NCBI RefSeq assembly: GCF_007565055.1
Contig: NC_044551.1
Location: 101,006,422 to 101,070,421 of the forward strand
DNA length: 64,000 nt
Direction: 5' to 3'
Origin: Rhinopithecus roxellana
Lineage: Eukaryota > Chordata > Mammalia > Primates > Cercopithecidae
The position numbers and the translations under genes were made by a program. Every line of letters starts with the position of its first letter. The first letter of the stretch is position 1. The notes under the pieces are model-generated. The model worked only from the letters and a program-made list of their open reading frames with translations. It did not search any database and was not told the DNA's origin. Shown one piece after another: positions 1-12,023 of the stretch.

Positions 1-45
1 GCACCCACTATAGAAAAGGCACTAACCAACCATGAAAAACAAGAG

Positions 46-658
46 CCAGGAATCCCAGCTCTTTGGGAGGCTGAGGAAGGAGGATCTCTTGAGGCTAAGC
101 ATTCAAGACCAGCCTGGGAAACATAGCAAGACCCTGTCTCTATAAAAACATTAACGGGCCAAGCGCAGTGGCTCACACCTGTAATTCCAGCACTTCGGGA
201 GGCTGAGGCAGGTGGATTACCCGAGGTCAGGAGTTGTAGACCAGCCTGGCCAACATGGTGAAACCCCGTCTCTACTAAAAAAACAAAAATTAGCAGGGTG
301 TGGTGGCGGACACCTGTAATCCCAACTACTGGGGCAGTCAGGGGGCGGTGGTGGGGCAAGGCAGGAGAATCACTTGAACTCGGGAGATGGAGATTGCCAT
401 GAGCCCAGATCCTACCATTGCACTCCAGTGTGGGGGACAAGAGCGATACTTCATCTCAAAAAAAAAAAAAAAAAAAAAAAAATTAACAAATTTGCTGGGC
501 ATGGTGGTGAGCACCTGTAGTCCCAACTACTCAGAAGGCTGAGGTGGGAGGATTACTTGAGTCCAGGAGTTGGAGGCTGTGGTGAGCCATAATTACATCA
601 ATTTACTGCAGACTGGGCAACACAGTGAGACCCTGTCTCTAAAAGAAAGAAAGAAAAA
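46..658 (+). repeat. Old Alu (AluJ-like), split by a younger Alu
   Basis: The two halves, about 46-155 and 482-658, join into one 5'-truncated Alu. The left part carries the CCCAGC...TTTGGGAGGCTGAG core. The right part carries the GAGGCTGAGGTGGGAGGATTAC and GACTGGGCAACA segments and ends in an AAAG-rich tail. The many changes from consensus fit an old J-type copy. The gap is filled by the Alu at 156-481. Confidence 0.88.
156..481 (+). repeat. Alu (S-type), inserted in an older Alu
   Basis: Nearly full-length dimeric Alu with a 3' A-run of about 24. It is flanked by the short duplication ATTAAC (150-155 and 482-487), which marks the insertion into the older Alu. The right monomer holds a G-rich stretch (GGGGCAGTCAGGGGGCGG) that looks like a local insertion. 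Confidence 0.9.
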
Positions 659-659
659 T

Positions 660-1655
660 GACTCAGCCAGTTGATGACAGCCATCTTTTGTGCAGGCACC
701 CCAGGGATAGAACAATGGACACATAAATGAAGTGATGGCAGAGAAGGAGGCCCTGCATGTTCCCATCAGCGTGGACTCCTACTCATCAAGGCCTCTGTAG
801 CTACTGCCACCTCTGAATGTTCAATTCGCCAACAACAGAAACCAGTGCTGAACCTAAAAATATGGCATTATTCCTTGAACCGATGAATGGATGATCTGGT
901 GGCAAGTTGACTACAGTGGACCCATTCCATCCCAGAGGGGCCAACCAACAGTGTGTTCTCACAAGAACAGAAACTGAATATGGATTTGCCATTTCCTACC
1001 ACACGGCCTCAGCCAGCACTGCTATTCAAGGGTTACGGAATGCTTAATCCACAATAAATCCCACACAAAGAACATCTAACCAGGGAACCCATTTTACAAC
1101 AGAAGAGGTGAAGGTGTGAGCCCATGCCCACAGCATCCAAAGGCTTGAATCACCACCCAGAAGGTGCCAACCTGCAAGCATCGGAGTGGCCTACTGAAGT
1201 GCCAGATCCGAGGCAGCACTCTGTGAGAATGAAATGCCATCCTTCAGGGTATATGCATTGAATCAGAGACATGTATATAATGCTGTGTCCACCGCCAGAA
1301 GAATACTTGGGGAAACCAAGAGGCGGAAGCAGGAACGGCTCTGCTTACCATTACCACCAGCGACCATCTGTAAAAATTTTTACTTCTTGTCCCCACAACT
1401 CTGAGCTCCAGAGAGTTAGAGGACCTGATCCCAAATGAGACACACTCTTACCAGGAGAATCAAGATCCCACTGAGCTAATAGCTATGACTGCCATCAAGT
1501 CACTCAGGGCTCCTTTTGTCCAGGAAACAACAGGCAAAAAGAGAGTCAGCTACTTGTCATCTGTCATCATCTGGAGGAGGTCCAGCTGCTGTTACCCAAT
1601 GTATGGAACGCAGGTAACCCACTGAGGTGCCTCTTGATACTTTCTTGTCTGAATA
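660..1655 (+). mobile_element. ERVL/MaLR-type endogenous retrovirus, internal (pol-side) remnant
   Basis: About 1 kb matches in order the 3' internal region of ERVL/MaLR elements as I know them: the stretch around GGACCCATTCCATCCC, then GGGAACCCATTTTACAACAGA, then GAGTGGCCTACTGAA, then the segment ending TGCTGTTACCCAATGTATGGAACGCAGGTAACCC. All frames are broken by stops and indels, so no protein is encoded. The sense orientation agrees with the LTR-like end that follows. Placement in the broader ERVL group is firm; the subfamily is not. Confidence 0.72.
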
Positions 1656-1661
1656 GGCAGG

Positions 1662-1728
1662 TGCTGTAATCCCAGGCGATTTGAAAGGCTGAGGCAGGAG
1701 GATCACTTGATCACTGAAGCCCAGCCTA
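1662..1728 (+). repeat. Short Alu-like fragment
   Basis: Contains TGTAATCCCAGG and GGCTGAGGCAGGAGGATCACTTGA within about 65 bp, matching part of an Alu monomer. It lies between the retroviral internal remnant and the LTR-like block. Chance origin is unlikely, but it is too short to assign. Confidence 0.55.
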
Positions 1729-1734
1729 AAGACT

Positions 1735-2432
1735 TCAGTTATCAGGGCTCCGAACCTTCAGGTGAGAGTTAAGAGTCCCACCTCAGATAAGTCACCAAGA
1801 CCAACAGAGGTGTTAAGTGAGGGGCAGGGGTTTTAGAATGGATAATAGAGGAGAGAGAGGATGAGCGCTGGTTGCATCCTGAAGAGCAACTGCAGAGATG
1901 GGGGTGCAGTTCTTCCCACTGACTTCTCACTTCTCAGTTTCTCCTCGGGGAGGGAGCCTGTAAGAGCCCCACAGGAGCTACTCCCAATGTGTGTACAGAA
2001 AGGTGGATTCACAGAGTGCAGGGGGTAGACTGTGGCAGGGACAGAAACATTTTGCTCAGATACACCCTCAAAAATAGGCCTGCAGCCCAGGTAAAAGGTG
2101 TGGATAGCAGACAACCTCCAGCTATGAGTTCATCAGGATTCTCCTCAGCTTTCAAACAGAGGCTGCTCTAATACTCAGGGCAGCCCTTAGCCACTCATGG
2201 AGCAAGAAACTGGTTCAAGGCTCAGCTTTGTCGCCCAACCTGGGACTCCTCTAACGGGAAATCTTTGTTCTAGAGCTCCCCATGGGACTACTCAACTTTT
2301 TTCAGATTCACCTTTCCCTGCCCATTCCTGCTTCCTCCCTTTTTCCCTTCACAGGCATGACTCACCAATAAGCCTTTCACATTCTAGGACAATTGCAGTG
2401 TCTGCTTCCTGCAGAACCCAGCCTGTAAGAAA
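1735..2432 (+). mobile_element. Probable ERVL-type LTR, downstream of the internal remnant
   Basis: The block ends with a pyrimidine-rich stretch (CCTTTCCCTGCCCATTCC onward), a polyadenylation-like AATAAG, then TGTCTGCTTCCTGCAGAACCCAGCC. That is the usual end pattern of ERVL LTRs (a TCTGCTTCC...GAACCC box). Position and strand match the internal remnant at 660-1655, so together they read as the 3' end of one old provirus. The 5' LTR boundary is unclear, and several short open frames here are incidental. Confidence 0.6.
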
Positions 2433-3164
2433 GAGCTTCCATTGTTTTAAGCTTAGAACATTCTTTCCAATCTGATTTACAACAAAAACAAAAACAAAAA
2501 ACCCACACACATATACTTTCATCTATTTTTAGGAGTAACTTGAGTTTTTACATTTTAATGCCTTCCTCATTCTGTAAATTATTTTGGTATAGTGTTAAGT
2601 GAGGATCTAAACTGATTTTTCCCCTGTGGTAGGCAACCTCTAATATCTCTACCTTCAGACCTTCATGCCGCTATGTAATCCTCTCTCCTTGAGTGAGGGC
2701 TTGTTTAGGCTAAAAGATCACCTCTCTTAACAGTGTGGGCCTGACAACGTGGTTCGGCCATCCTTGACAAGCGGCTCCCATCTCTGGGTCTTGGGCAATT
2801 GTTCTAAATCTCATTTTCTCCAAACTAGAAGGACAGTGGAGTGAGGCTGGAAGGTACACAACCCTAATTCATCAAGGAGCAAGACTTGGAAGTGGCATAT
2901 ATCAATTTTGTTGACATCTCATTAGCCAAAATGTGGTCACATGGGCGTACCCAGCTGCATGGAGGATTTGAAAATACAACATCACTTATTGATCATTCAT
3001 TCCTTTCCCCCACTGAGTTATCCTTTCATCTCTATCATACGTTATATTCTATCCACTGATCCCCAGCTATTGCCAGGGCACTTCATTCATTCCTGCTTTC
3101 TGATTTTTTTATATATGATACAGCCAGTTTTCATTACTTTTCTTTTAGAATAGTCTCTAAGCTA
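2433..3164. other. Degenerate repeat debris, not resolved
   Basis: 2520-2640 resembles antisense L1 (GGTATAGTGTTAAGTGAGGATC corresponds to an ORF2 segment). About 2630-2940 has phrases seen in old MaLR-like LTRs (GACCTTCATGCC, CTCCTTGAGTGAGGGCTTG). Neither is clear enough for a firm call. An A-rich CAAAAA stretch lies at 2480-2510. No gene seen. Confidence 0.4.
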
Positions 3165-3286
3165 ATTTTTTACTGTCTAGGTTGCAGATGAATGGTTAAA
3201 TTAGTATGCCCACATTTTTAAAAAACAACTGATCTTTTTAAATTATTATAAAACATTCATATAGAAAAGGGCACAAATTATACATG

Positions 3287-3600
3287 CTATTTCTTTTTTT
3301 TCTTTTCTTTTTTTTGAGACGGAGTCTCACTATGTCACCCAGGCTGAAGTGTCACCCAGGCGCGACCCTGGCTCACTGCAACCTCTGCCTCTCGGGTTTA
3401 AGTGATTCTCCTGCCTCACCCTCCCGAGTAGCTGGGATTACGGGATCATGCCACCACACCCAGCTAATTTTTTGTATTTTTTGTAGAGACTGGGGTTTCA
3501 CTGTGTTAGCCAGGAAGGTCTAGATCTCCTGACCTCATTATCTGCCCACCTCAGCTCCCAAAGTGCTGGGATTATAGGTGTGAGTCACCACACCTGGCCC
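3287..3600 (-). repeat. Alu (S-type), antisense
   Basis: Begins with a T-rich tail and GAGACGGAGTCTCACT, and ends with TGAGTCACCACACCTGGCC. The duplication ATACATG lies at 3280-3286 and 3601-3607. A small internal duplication of CACCCAGGC near 3340-3362 is peculiar to this copy. Confidence 0.92.
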
Positions 3601-3669
3601 ATACATGTAATTGCTAAGAATTTTTGGAAAATGAATACACACAACCAGCACTCAAATCAAGAAATAAGT

Positions 3670-3934
3670 CCAAGGCAGGCGGATCACCTGAGGTCAGGAG
3701 TTCGAGACCAGCCTGGCCAACTGGTGAACATGAAACCACATCTCTACTAAAAATACAAAAATTTGCTGGCTGTGGTGATGGGCGCCTGTAATCCCAGCTA
3801 CTTCGGAGGCTGAGGCAGGAGAACCACTTGAGCCTGGGAGGCAGAGACTGCAGTGAGCTGAGATTGCGCCACCGCACTCCAGCCTGGGCGACAGAGCGAG
3901 AATCCCTCTCAAAAGAAAAAAGAAAAGAAAAGAA
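3670..3934 (+). repeat. Alu, 5'-truncated
   Basis: Starts inside the left monomer at CCAAGGCAGGCGGATCACC and continues through the right monomer to an AAAAG-rich tail. No convincing target-site duplication is visible, and the truncation removes about 50 bp including the A box. Confidence 0.9.
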
Positions 3935-4240
3935 GCATTATCAGAACAAAAGACTCCCTTGCACCCCTTCCAGACATCATAGATCATTTGCATCTGTTTT
4001 GGAACTGTATATGAGTGGAATCACAAAGTATATACTCTTTAGTGTCTGCCTTCTTTGTTCATTATTATGTTTGTGAGATACACCTACGTTGATGCTGTGG
4101 TTGTAGTTCATCCTCATTGCTGTATATTATTTCATTGAATGAATATACAATTTATTTACTCATTTATGGACATTTGATTGTTTCTAATTGTTGACTGTTA
4201 AAAATAGTGCTGCTATGATCATTAATGTACCAAAAATTTG

Positions 4241-4739
4241 CCCATCAGAATTCTGTTTTTAACTATGATAAACTCACATATTCAAGAAAAAAATAAACAT
4301 GTTTGCAATACCCAGTCCAACTGTCCATGAACAACTATGTATCTGCATGAAATCTTTTACATTTTTACACCTCTCAGAATACTATTGTAAGTATTCATAT
4401 ACGTACATCATGTTTTTTGTTAGAGCTATTCATTGGTATATAAAGTTTCTGTTGACACCGAGTTTCATACTACTAAAAAAGTGATTATTACTAGTATATA
4501 GCACTGCTATTTAATACATATTTTCCTTTATTCTAGACACTTCTAAAATACCGACTCTAAATTCTAAAGGAAATGCTTCTAATGTTTCATTATTCTATAA
4601 TTCAAGTGCTCTCTTGTACTTTGCTGCAGGATCACCATTGTCTTCATAACCATTTCTCTAACATGAGAATATCACCGTGGGTCATGTAAAATTGATATGC
4701 ATTTATTAGCCTACTTTTGTAACTGTTTCTTCCAGTAGC
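4241..4739. other. AT-rich sequence with no assignable feature
   Basis: No Alu, L1 or LTR signature and no long open frame. The region is AT-rich with short poly-A/T runs and may be a worn repeat. Confidence 0.5.
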
Positions 4740-5875
4740 CTCTGACCTCACTTCTTTTCAGTTCCTTTTGCAAGTTTCTTATCCAATCTTTTAATGTGAG
4801 AGTGTCCCAAGGATAAGTCCTTGGACTTCTTTTAGCTTCATTCCCTAGTGAGCTTACCTAAGCATGTGACCTTAAATACCATGTATATGCTAATGACCAA
4901 AAATATAAATACAAGGTCTGTATCTCTTCCCAGAACTCCAGTCTCTCATATCCACTTATCTATTTGTTATCACCACTTTGATGTCTAAAGGCATCTCAAA
5001 CCCAACATATCCATATCCCTTCCAAATCCCATTCACTGGCAGTCTATCTTATGTCCGTTAAGGGCCACTCCATTCTTACAGTAGCTGAAGCCAAATCTTC
5101 TTTCTCTCATATTCTATAAATGCAATCTATCAGAAAATCAAGTAAGCCTCACTGTATACCCAGAATCTGACTACTTCTTACCTCCTCCGAGGCATCAGCC
5201 CGTTGGGAGTTTCCTCATCTCACTTGGATCACCACAGAGACTCCAAAATAATTTCCATCTTCCATTCACACATCCTTTCCTCAAGAAAGTAAAAACTTAA
5301 ATAGGATTGAATTAATTCGCTGTTCAAATCCTTCCTACATTCCCATGGACCTCCTCCTCCCATCACTTCACAAGTCCCATCTCCTACTGCACTTTCCTTT
5401 GCTCATTCCACATCAGCCAAGTTGATCTCCTCACTCTTCCTTAAGACAACTAGCCATGCTCCTGCCTCAGGGCCTTTGCACTTCACCCTGGCCTCTCTCT
5501 TTTGAGATGTTCTGATGGGTTACTCTATTACTTCTTTCATGTCTTTGCTGAAATATCACACTCTTAGTTAGGCCATCCCTAACCTCTGTATTTCGAACTT
5601 CAAACCACCTCCCCATCTTTAGTACTCCCTTTGCCCACCTTTCTCATTTCTTTTATTCTATACCACTTTTCACTTTTTGATAGGTGATATAAATTATTCA
5701 TTAATATTTATTATCTGCCTCTCCTCATTTCCATTCCAGTGGAATGTTAAGCTTCAGAGGGCAGGGATTTTGTCTGTTTCATTTACTGTTTTATCTCAGT
5801 TTTAGAACAGTATGTGGCAAATAGTAGTCACTCAGTGAACATTTGCTGAATCAATGAATGAATCAATCAAGAGAT
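4740..5875 (+). mobile_element. LINE-2 (L2), long 3' segment
   Basis: About 1.1 kb follows the L2 consensus in order: the TATGCTAATGACC segment, then ATCTCAAACCCAACATATCC, then CTGCCTCAGGGCCTTTGCACTT, then the 3' end AGGGCAGGGATTTTGTCTGT, and finally GAACATTTGCTGAATCAATGAATGAATCA. The ATGAAT-like tail is the usual L2 terminus. L2 stopped moving before the placental radiation, so this copy is very old. It is longer than most and cannot encode protein. Confidence 0.82.
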
Positions 5876-5885
5876 ACTAAAATAA

Positions 5886-6199
5886 GACCAGGTGCAGTGG
5901 CTCACACCTGTAATCTCAGCACTTTGGGAGGTCAAGGTGAGAGTATTGTTTGAAGCTAGGGGTTTAAACCCAGCCTGGGCAACAAAACAAGACCTTGACT
6001 CTACAAAAATAACAATAAAAATTAGCTAGGCACAGTGGCACATGCCTATAGTCATAGCTACTCAGGAGGCTGGGAGGCTGAGACAGAAGGATCACCTGAG
6101 CCCTGGAATTCGAGTCTGCAGTTAGCTATGATCCCACCACTGTCCTCCAGCCTGTGCAACAGAACAAGACCCCATCTCTAAAAGAAAAATAAATAATAA
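5886..6199 (+). repeat. Alu (J-type)
   Basis: Full-length but heavily diverged Alu from CCAGGTGCAGTGGCTC to an A-rich tail. It keeps AAAATTAGCTAGGC and CCTCCAGCCTGTGCAACA. A duplication of GGAGGCTG near 6064-6078 is unique to it. The divergence indicates an early copy. Confidence 0.88.
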
Positions 6200-9100
6200 T
6201 AGTTTTTATAAATGTTTAAGAAATACTATTATAAGCCTATTATTTAAGGTTAGGATATAATCTCCAGAAGAAAAACTAAAAAACAAAAAAGGTCTTTGCT
6301 GCTAGTAATAGACCTGAGTGTGGAGGGAGGTACACTTCTTTATAAAGTACTTTCTTATACTATTTGGTTGTTTTTATCATGTGCATGTATTACTGTGATA
6401 AAATTTCAAAAAAACTCTTAAATGAGCCCCTGTGCCTGGAAAAATCATAGGATAAGAATACAGGAAGCCTAGCCAACAACAATTTGCTTTATAGTAAATT
6501 GCTCTAAATCTGTTTTGAGAGCAAACTATTGAATCTGCTAATGGTACATACAGATGGTACAAAACAATAAACTTCTTTTGGGTGTCGGGTGTAATTTTAA
6601 ACAGTATCTTTTATTATGCTTTAAAGCAACTTCAATCTATTTATATGATCAAGCTTTATATTATTACATTAAGTTCCAAATATTTCACAATGGGTATAAA
6701 ATGTACAGGGATGTCATTATTCAAGACTTTATACAAAATGTGATTTATTGATTCTCTAAATGTGGGTGGAGAAATAATGGAAATAATTTTTCATATGCTG
6801 ATAACTGACATATGTGAATGCTTGCTAATTTGACGGAGGTAGGAAGGAAAGGATGGAAGTAACAAAAATAATTTTGTCTAAGGCTGCAAGTGACATAAAT
6901 TCAAACAATTGCTTTTTCAGTCTTCTGGCTTGCTCTATTCAATGTTTGCTGAGCTTTAGAGAAGGCTGAATCCCACCATGGCAAACTGCCATCTTTGTCA
7001 GAAGCAAAGAGCTGTTTACATTCAAGGCACATAATAAGTGCAATGTGAAGTGAAAAACAGTGTGAGTTCTATTATGGCTGATTAGCCCATTGTACACTGT
7101 TACAACTAACATCTTCCTTGTGCTAAAAATAGTGTGAAGTCACAGGACCTCAAGCAGCATGATCCATCAGTACTGTACTCTTTCACAAGATTGCCAACAA
7201 AAGCTGCCTCTAACTCCCCAGCAAAATAAAAGGGCCACTTATTCACTTCAGTGTCCTCCAAAATATGTAGTTTATCTGAGCTGTTAGGAAACCTGTCAGA
7301 AAATGAGGTGCAGGGAATTCATTGCGTCCAAAAAATAGATCTGTCTTCTCTGCTATTTCCTTTTGAAAACGAGATCCTTAATAGGAGCATCATAAAAGTC
7401 GGTTGGTTGCTGTTAAACTTGCATTGTTAGCTGCTTCTTAATCACACTAGTGGTGGAATTAGTGCATATTTTGATGCATTGGCTACCAGTAGCCCAAACA
7501 AATAAATAAATCTCCCTGAAGTGACAGAAACAGGAGGCAGTGGTTTGAATAAACTCTGAGTCCTAGGTCATTTCATCACCAAGTCAATAGCCCTTCTCGT
7601 TGAAGGGGGGAAAACAAACTGCTTTCTATTCTATTGAAAGCCTGGAAGAATTTGCACCACAGTAATCCTAAATCCAGAGGCAATCTATTAAGAACTCAGC
7701 ATTACCAATCCTGAGACTCAACTGATAAGCACATTCTTTTCCCCCTTCCACATTAATCCTCTTAAAGACTGTGCTAAGTAATGAAAGGGTGCGATGAAAG
7801 AGGCCCCCCTTTTTTATTACAACCATATAAACTGCTTGTGTAAATGTTTCATTAACAAACTGCTGGACTCGTATTTAATTTCCTTGGCCTTCCTCCCCCT
7901 GTTCCTCCCGGTATAGTGCTCCTGGGTACGGCATAACTAAATGTGTGATTTACACATTTCAGAGAAACATTCCCACACTCGAATGCTGTAGCATGACAAA
8001 GGGAAGGGAGGGGCTGAGAGAGAGGTGTTGAACCTATTGTAGACATTTTAATTTACAATTCTCTTTTTATGGGCTTTAAAAAGATGAATGACTTGCACCC
8101 ACTTATCAGTTTATGTTTCATTTCTCAGTTCTTTCTAATAAGTACTGGTCTGCATGTAAGCAAGCGCCTTTGGCTGACTCATTTGAGGCTGACCCTTTTG
8201 AAGACATAGATATTCTAACATACTAAGAAGAAAAGGAAGATGAATTCCAACGTATATCCAGTGTGCAAAGAACTCTTCTGTGAACAACATAAAGGCCAAA
8301 ATACATGGCTTACCTTTACTTTGAATATGTCAAATGATACGGGATATTTTATGGAAATATACATCCTGTGTTTTTCCCTGTAGTCATCTAGTTACAATCT
8401 GGTGTTTTGCTTGCTTTAGCTAATCTAGTAAATCCTAACAGAATGCTTTCATTATCTTTTTTAATGGTGACATCTTAGTATAACATTAACTGTCCTTTCA
8501 GACAAGCAAGATATGCCTGTGGCACCTACTGAATTCATCAATATCCAGTCACAGGATGTATGAATGCAACTTGAAGATACAGAATCAGTCACCTACAAGA
8601 GTAGTTTAAGTTAAATCCTGATACAGAAAAAATAGGTTATCACATCCAGACGAGTGCCACTGGGCCAGATTCTTAGAAAATGCATTTTCATTGTATTTGA
8701 AGAGATTCCAAACTTTGAAAAATTAATACATCAGAAAACCAAATAGAAATGTAGCCTCTTTATAATACAAGTGTCTTTCCCTGGGTGTCATTCATGTAAT
8801 TTCAGTTTACTGTGAGCACTCCGGCCGCAGCTGGGGTCACTCAGTCTGGGGAAGAACCGTTATCTGGGTCAGTGTATGTAGTTTTGTCTCTAGCTGCAAC
8901 TATGGTCTGGTTTCAAAGTGAATACATTCATTTGGATCAACAATGCCCTGGAGAATAAACGCTTAAATGTATTCAACCTTAGGAAGAGCTGAAAACATCA
9001 ATACCTTCATAAAGCCACTTTGATTTGTATTGACTATGGTTGTGCTGCTAATTCATATACATCATTGTTTACTTCACAGAGCTTTTAACGTGACTTTTGA

Positions 9101-10628
9101 TTTGACTTTTGGTTTATAGAAAAAAGTGATTCAATTTCTACCAAGAAGTGGTGGGCTCAGACCTCCCCCAGATTCTTACTTTCTCTCTGATGTGGCAAGG
9201 TTGAAAGAGGAACTCTCTTGTCACAGTATAAATAAATTGCTGCAGAACAGCTTATGTGCACTTTTCTTTTAACTTTCATGGTCACAGGTAATAGCAAAGT
9301 AGATCGTCCAGATTAAGGGGAATCAATTATCTAGCATGTTATTAATGTGTTCAGAGCAAAGACCATTGATTAACACTGGAGCAAAGACCGTGAGCTAGAT
9401 GCACTTTCTACTTAGAAGATCTGTGTTAGGCAAAGGAGAAAATTCACTGGACACACTCATATTCTGTCATTTGTTTAGTGACAAGCCCTGAAAGGTTTTG
9501 TTTACAGAAACCACTTGGGCAAACTGCAAAGCTCCACGAATAAATGGAACCTGCCTTCGGTAAGAGTTTTAGTTTTGTTTGTTTGATGCTATGCCAAATG
9601 GAGACTAAAAATTCTTTTCTAGCAGCTCATTTATTTCTAAGCCATGAAAATAAATGGCTTTAAACCAAGCTAAATGGACTGAAGTGACTCGAACTGGGTT
9701 TTGTGGTTTATTGAGTAGTTCCCAAACTTACATGAGAATTGAAACATTTTGGATTTTCATGGTTGAAGTCCTATCCAGAAGTGCAGTAGAGCAAAGATGC
9801 TAATTTTGTCAAGAAAAATGTTCGTTGCTCAAGAAGTTGCAGGATAATAATATTTAAGCAGACACAGAATTCAGAATATAAGTCAAAATGAGAATATGAT
9901 AGCTGGTGTCACTTCTTCTCGGCTATGCATACACCTGAAAGCACAACATATCCATGGCCCAAGAAAAATTCACAGTTCTGAAGCAGATAAACTTAGAAAG
10001 CCTCGAGAAAGCCCAGACTCGTCAGCATCTCACAGTTAATTAAAGAAGTGAGTGAAGGCATCAAGGCTTGCTCCCTTCTGCCTGAATAATTCACCGCCTG
10101 TATCCATTATTAAAACCCGTTACTTCACCACAATGATTCCCAGCTCGAGATGGATTGGTCTCAAAACTGGGAGATAAATTGTAACAAGGCCTACAGCTCT
10201 ATTAATAAATTGAAATGAACATTTATTTGCTCATCTAATTAGAACTGTAGTTTTTCCAAATAGTGTAGTAATGCATTACCTTGACAGGCAGCACTACCTA
10301 CCTTGTGTGAGATAAAATGAACAGGAGGGATTTGCCCCAGATTTGGGGTTTCTCTGCATAAAAAGTTCTTTGGTCGCTGCTGTTCCTTTTAAACCATTCA
10401 TTCTGCCACTATGCTCTGCCGATCCTATCTCTCCAGGATTGATGGGAGCTTAGCTTTTGAGGTACTTCGTCAGAGGGCTGCAAGGAAATGTGCATATAGA
10501 ACATGCATTCTTCTTTTGTCCTGTCTCTTTTTAAAGTGTTGCAAAGGAAAAAAAAAAAAAAAAGAATTTGAAGATTTTCCTCACCCCCTCCCCATTTCCA
10601 TTTCCCTTCATCAGGATTACAAAGCCTT
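6200..10628. other. Single-copy region, almost repeat-free
   Basis: About 4.4 kb without a recognisable Alu, L1 or LTR. No long open frame, no CpG clustering and no convincing exon. Base composition is mixed, with many homeodomain-type AT motifs, for example TTAATTAA at 10036-10043 and TAATTAG at 10236-10242. Lack of young insertions over this length fits, but does not prove, a conserved noncoding block. Confidence 0.55.
10542..10564. repeat. Poly-A run
   Basis: A run of A residues, about 15 plus GAAA flanks, in single-copy DNA without an adjacent retroelement. A simple homopolymer tract. Confidence 0.8.
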
Positions 10629-10800
10629 ACAGCTTAGAGGTTCAAAGGACTTGTGCTTGGGGTCTGGCAGACACAGGTTTGGTTCCTGACTCAGTCACTA
10701 AATTTATACAGCCTCAGTTTCTTCCTCTGCAAAATGAAAATAATAACGTCCATTTGTGCAGGGTCCATATGAAGTTTAGAGAAGATCTCTGTAAAGTAAG
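10629..10800 (+). mobile_element. MIR element
   Basis: Matches the MIR order: CAGCTTAGAGGTTCAAAGGAC, GGTCTGGCAGACACAGGTTTGG, then the core CAGCCTCAGTTTCTTCCTCTGCAAAATG followed by AATAATAACG. Sense orientation. Ancient tRNA-derived SINE; eroded but clear. Confidence 0.85.
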
Positions 10801-12008
10801 AAACTCAGAGTGGGTTTTTCATCTATGATACATGTCATTATTATTCAGCAATTCTTGCTCTTCTGTTTGCAAATTAGATTTTTAAAAATATTTGAGCACA
10901 TTAGCATGGAGGGTCTTTATATAAAACAACCAGCTCTCAATTTTTGAAGGACTCTAATGAATAATGTGGTATTCTATGGACATAAGACTTTTTCATTATG
11001 AATCATTTCCACAGCAAAAGTGCTGTCTCCCCCACTGCTAGATTATAAAATGTTCAGACAGTAGGTTTTCTGTCTTTTCCCTTCCTCCCGTAGGCCTACA
11101 ACATGGTAGATGCCAGTAACTGTTTTTTTTTTTTTTTTTTTTACTAGAATGAGAAGTGTGGCTATTATATAACCTCTCATGAAATAAGCACTTCTCTCTT
11201 GGGTCCTATGAGGCTCTAAAGCACACAGAGGCTAAGTTGGGCCTTCTTGATTTTATACAGCAGATTCAAATTCATGCTTCTTCAAATTCCAGCCACCTGC
11301 TCTCATAGGAATATACTTCCTTTCATAAAATTAGCAGAAATGGTATTTACCACCTACTCATTTCAAATTTGAACTCTGGTTGTTGGGTACTTCTCCTTTG
11401 ATAAAACGAGAATTTTTTTGAAAATAAGTTTCTGGGTTGTCATAATGAGTATCAGGTCCCTTAATATGCTCTTCACCTTACAGATAAGGGAATTACCGAC
11501 GATTTCTTCTTTGGCAGGTTCTGGCCAAGGCTGTACCATTATAAGGAATAGTATTAGATTTGGCTTAAGAGAAAGAGCACTTCTTGTTTTTCTCCATGTG
11601 TTCCAAAACTGCTGAGTGGGACACATTTCACTAAGCCCAAATTCTTTCTGTAAGTAAAATTTAGAAGAAAGGAAAATAATGAGTGAGATGTTAAGTGCAT
11701 CACTAAGAGATAGTATGGTGCTCTTTTGCAATGGCTGTGCTTCCAGGACAACAGTATCAGTTAAACAAATCAGTCTCAAGTCATAATGTTATCTAAGCAC
11801 ACATGCAAATACAGTGTTTTGTCCTACAGCAGACTCTTAGTCAATAAAAGCAAAAAGAAGCAGGATTCAAAGTAGCCCCTAATTCAGTAATTCCTTTATG
11901 CTATTTACTCCATGCACAATAACAGTATTTAAAGACAGTATACATTGGAACACAGTTGTTTTTATAGATTTTCATTAATTTTTTTCTATTGAAAACTAGA
12001 GCAAATTT
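10801..12008. other. Single-copy region with one poly-T tract
   Basis: No recognisable transposon or gene. A homopolymer T run of about 18 lies at 11123-11142. An antisense open frame of 138 codons at 11363-11779 has no recognisable family, and its composition does not argue for coding. Confidence 0.5.
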
Positions 12009-12023
12009 AAGATTAAAAGTCTA

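Larger units (their letters stand above)
3165..4240 (-). mobile_element. Old L1 (L1M-type), antisense, interrupted by two Alus
   Basis: Three pieces (3165-3279, 3608-3669, 3935-4240) read as one eroded antisense LINE-1. The last contains CATTTATGGACATTTGATTG and AATAGTGCTGCTATGA, typical of old L1 read backwards. Alus at 3287-3600 and 3670-3934 interrupt it. No coding capacity remains. Confidence 0.6.

Noticed and set aside
331..360. Possible G-quadruplex (three runs of four or five G)
   Set aside because: Only three runs of at least three G within range; a fourth is missing, so no canonical four-run motif.
11363..11779. 138-codon antisense frame
   Set aside because: No recognisable family; residues look like translated noncoding DNA; no flanking gene signals.
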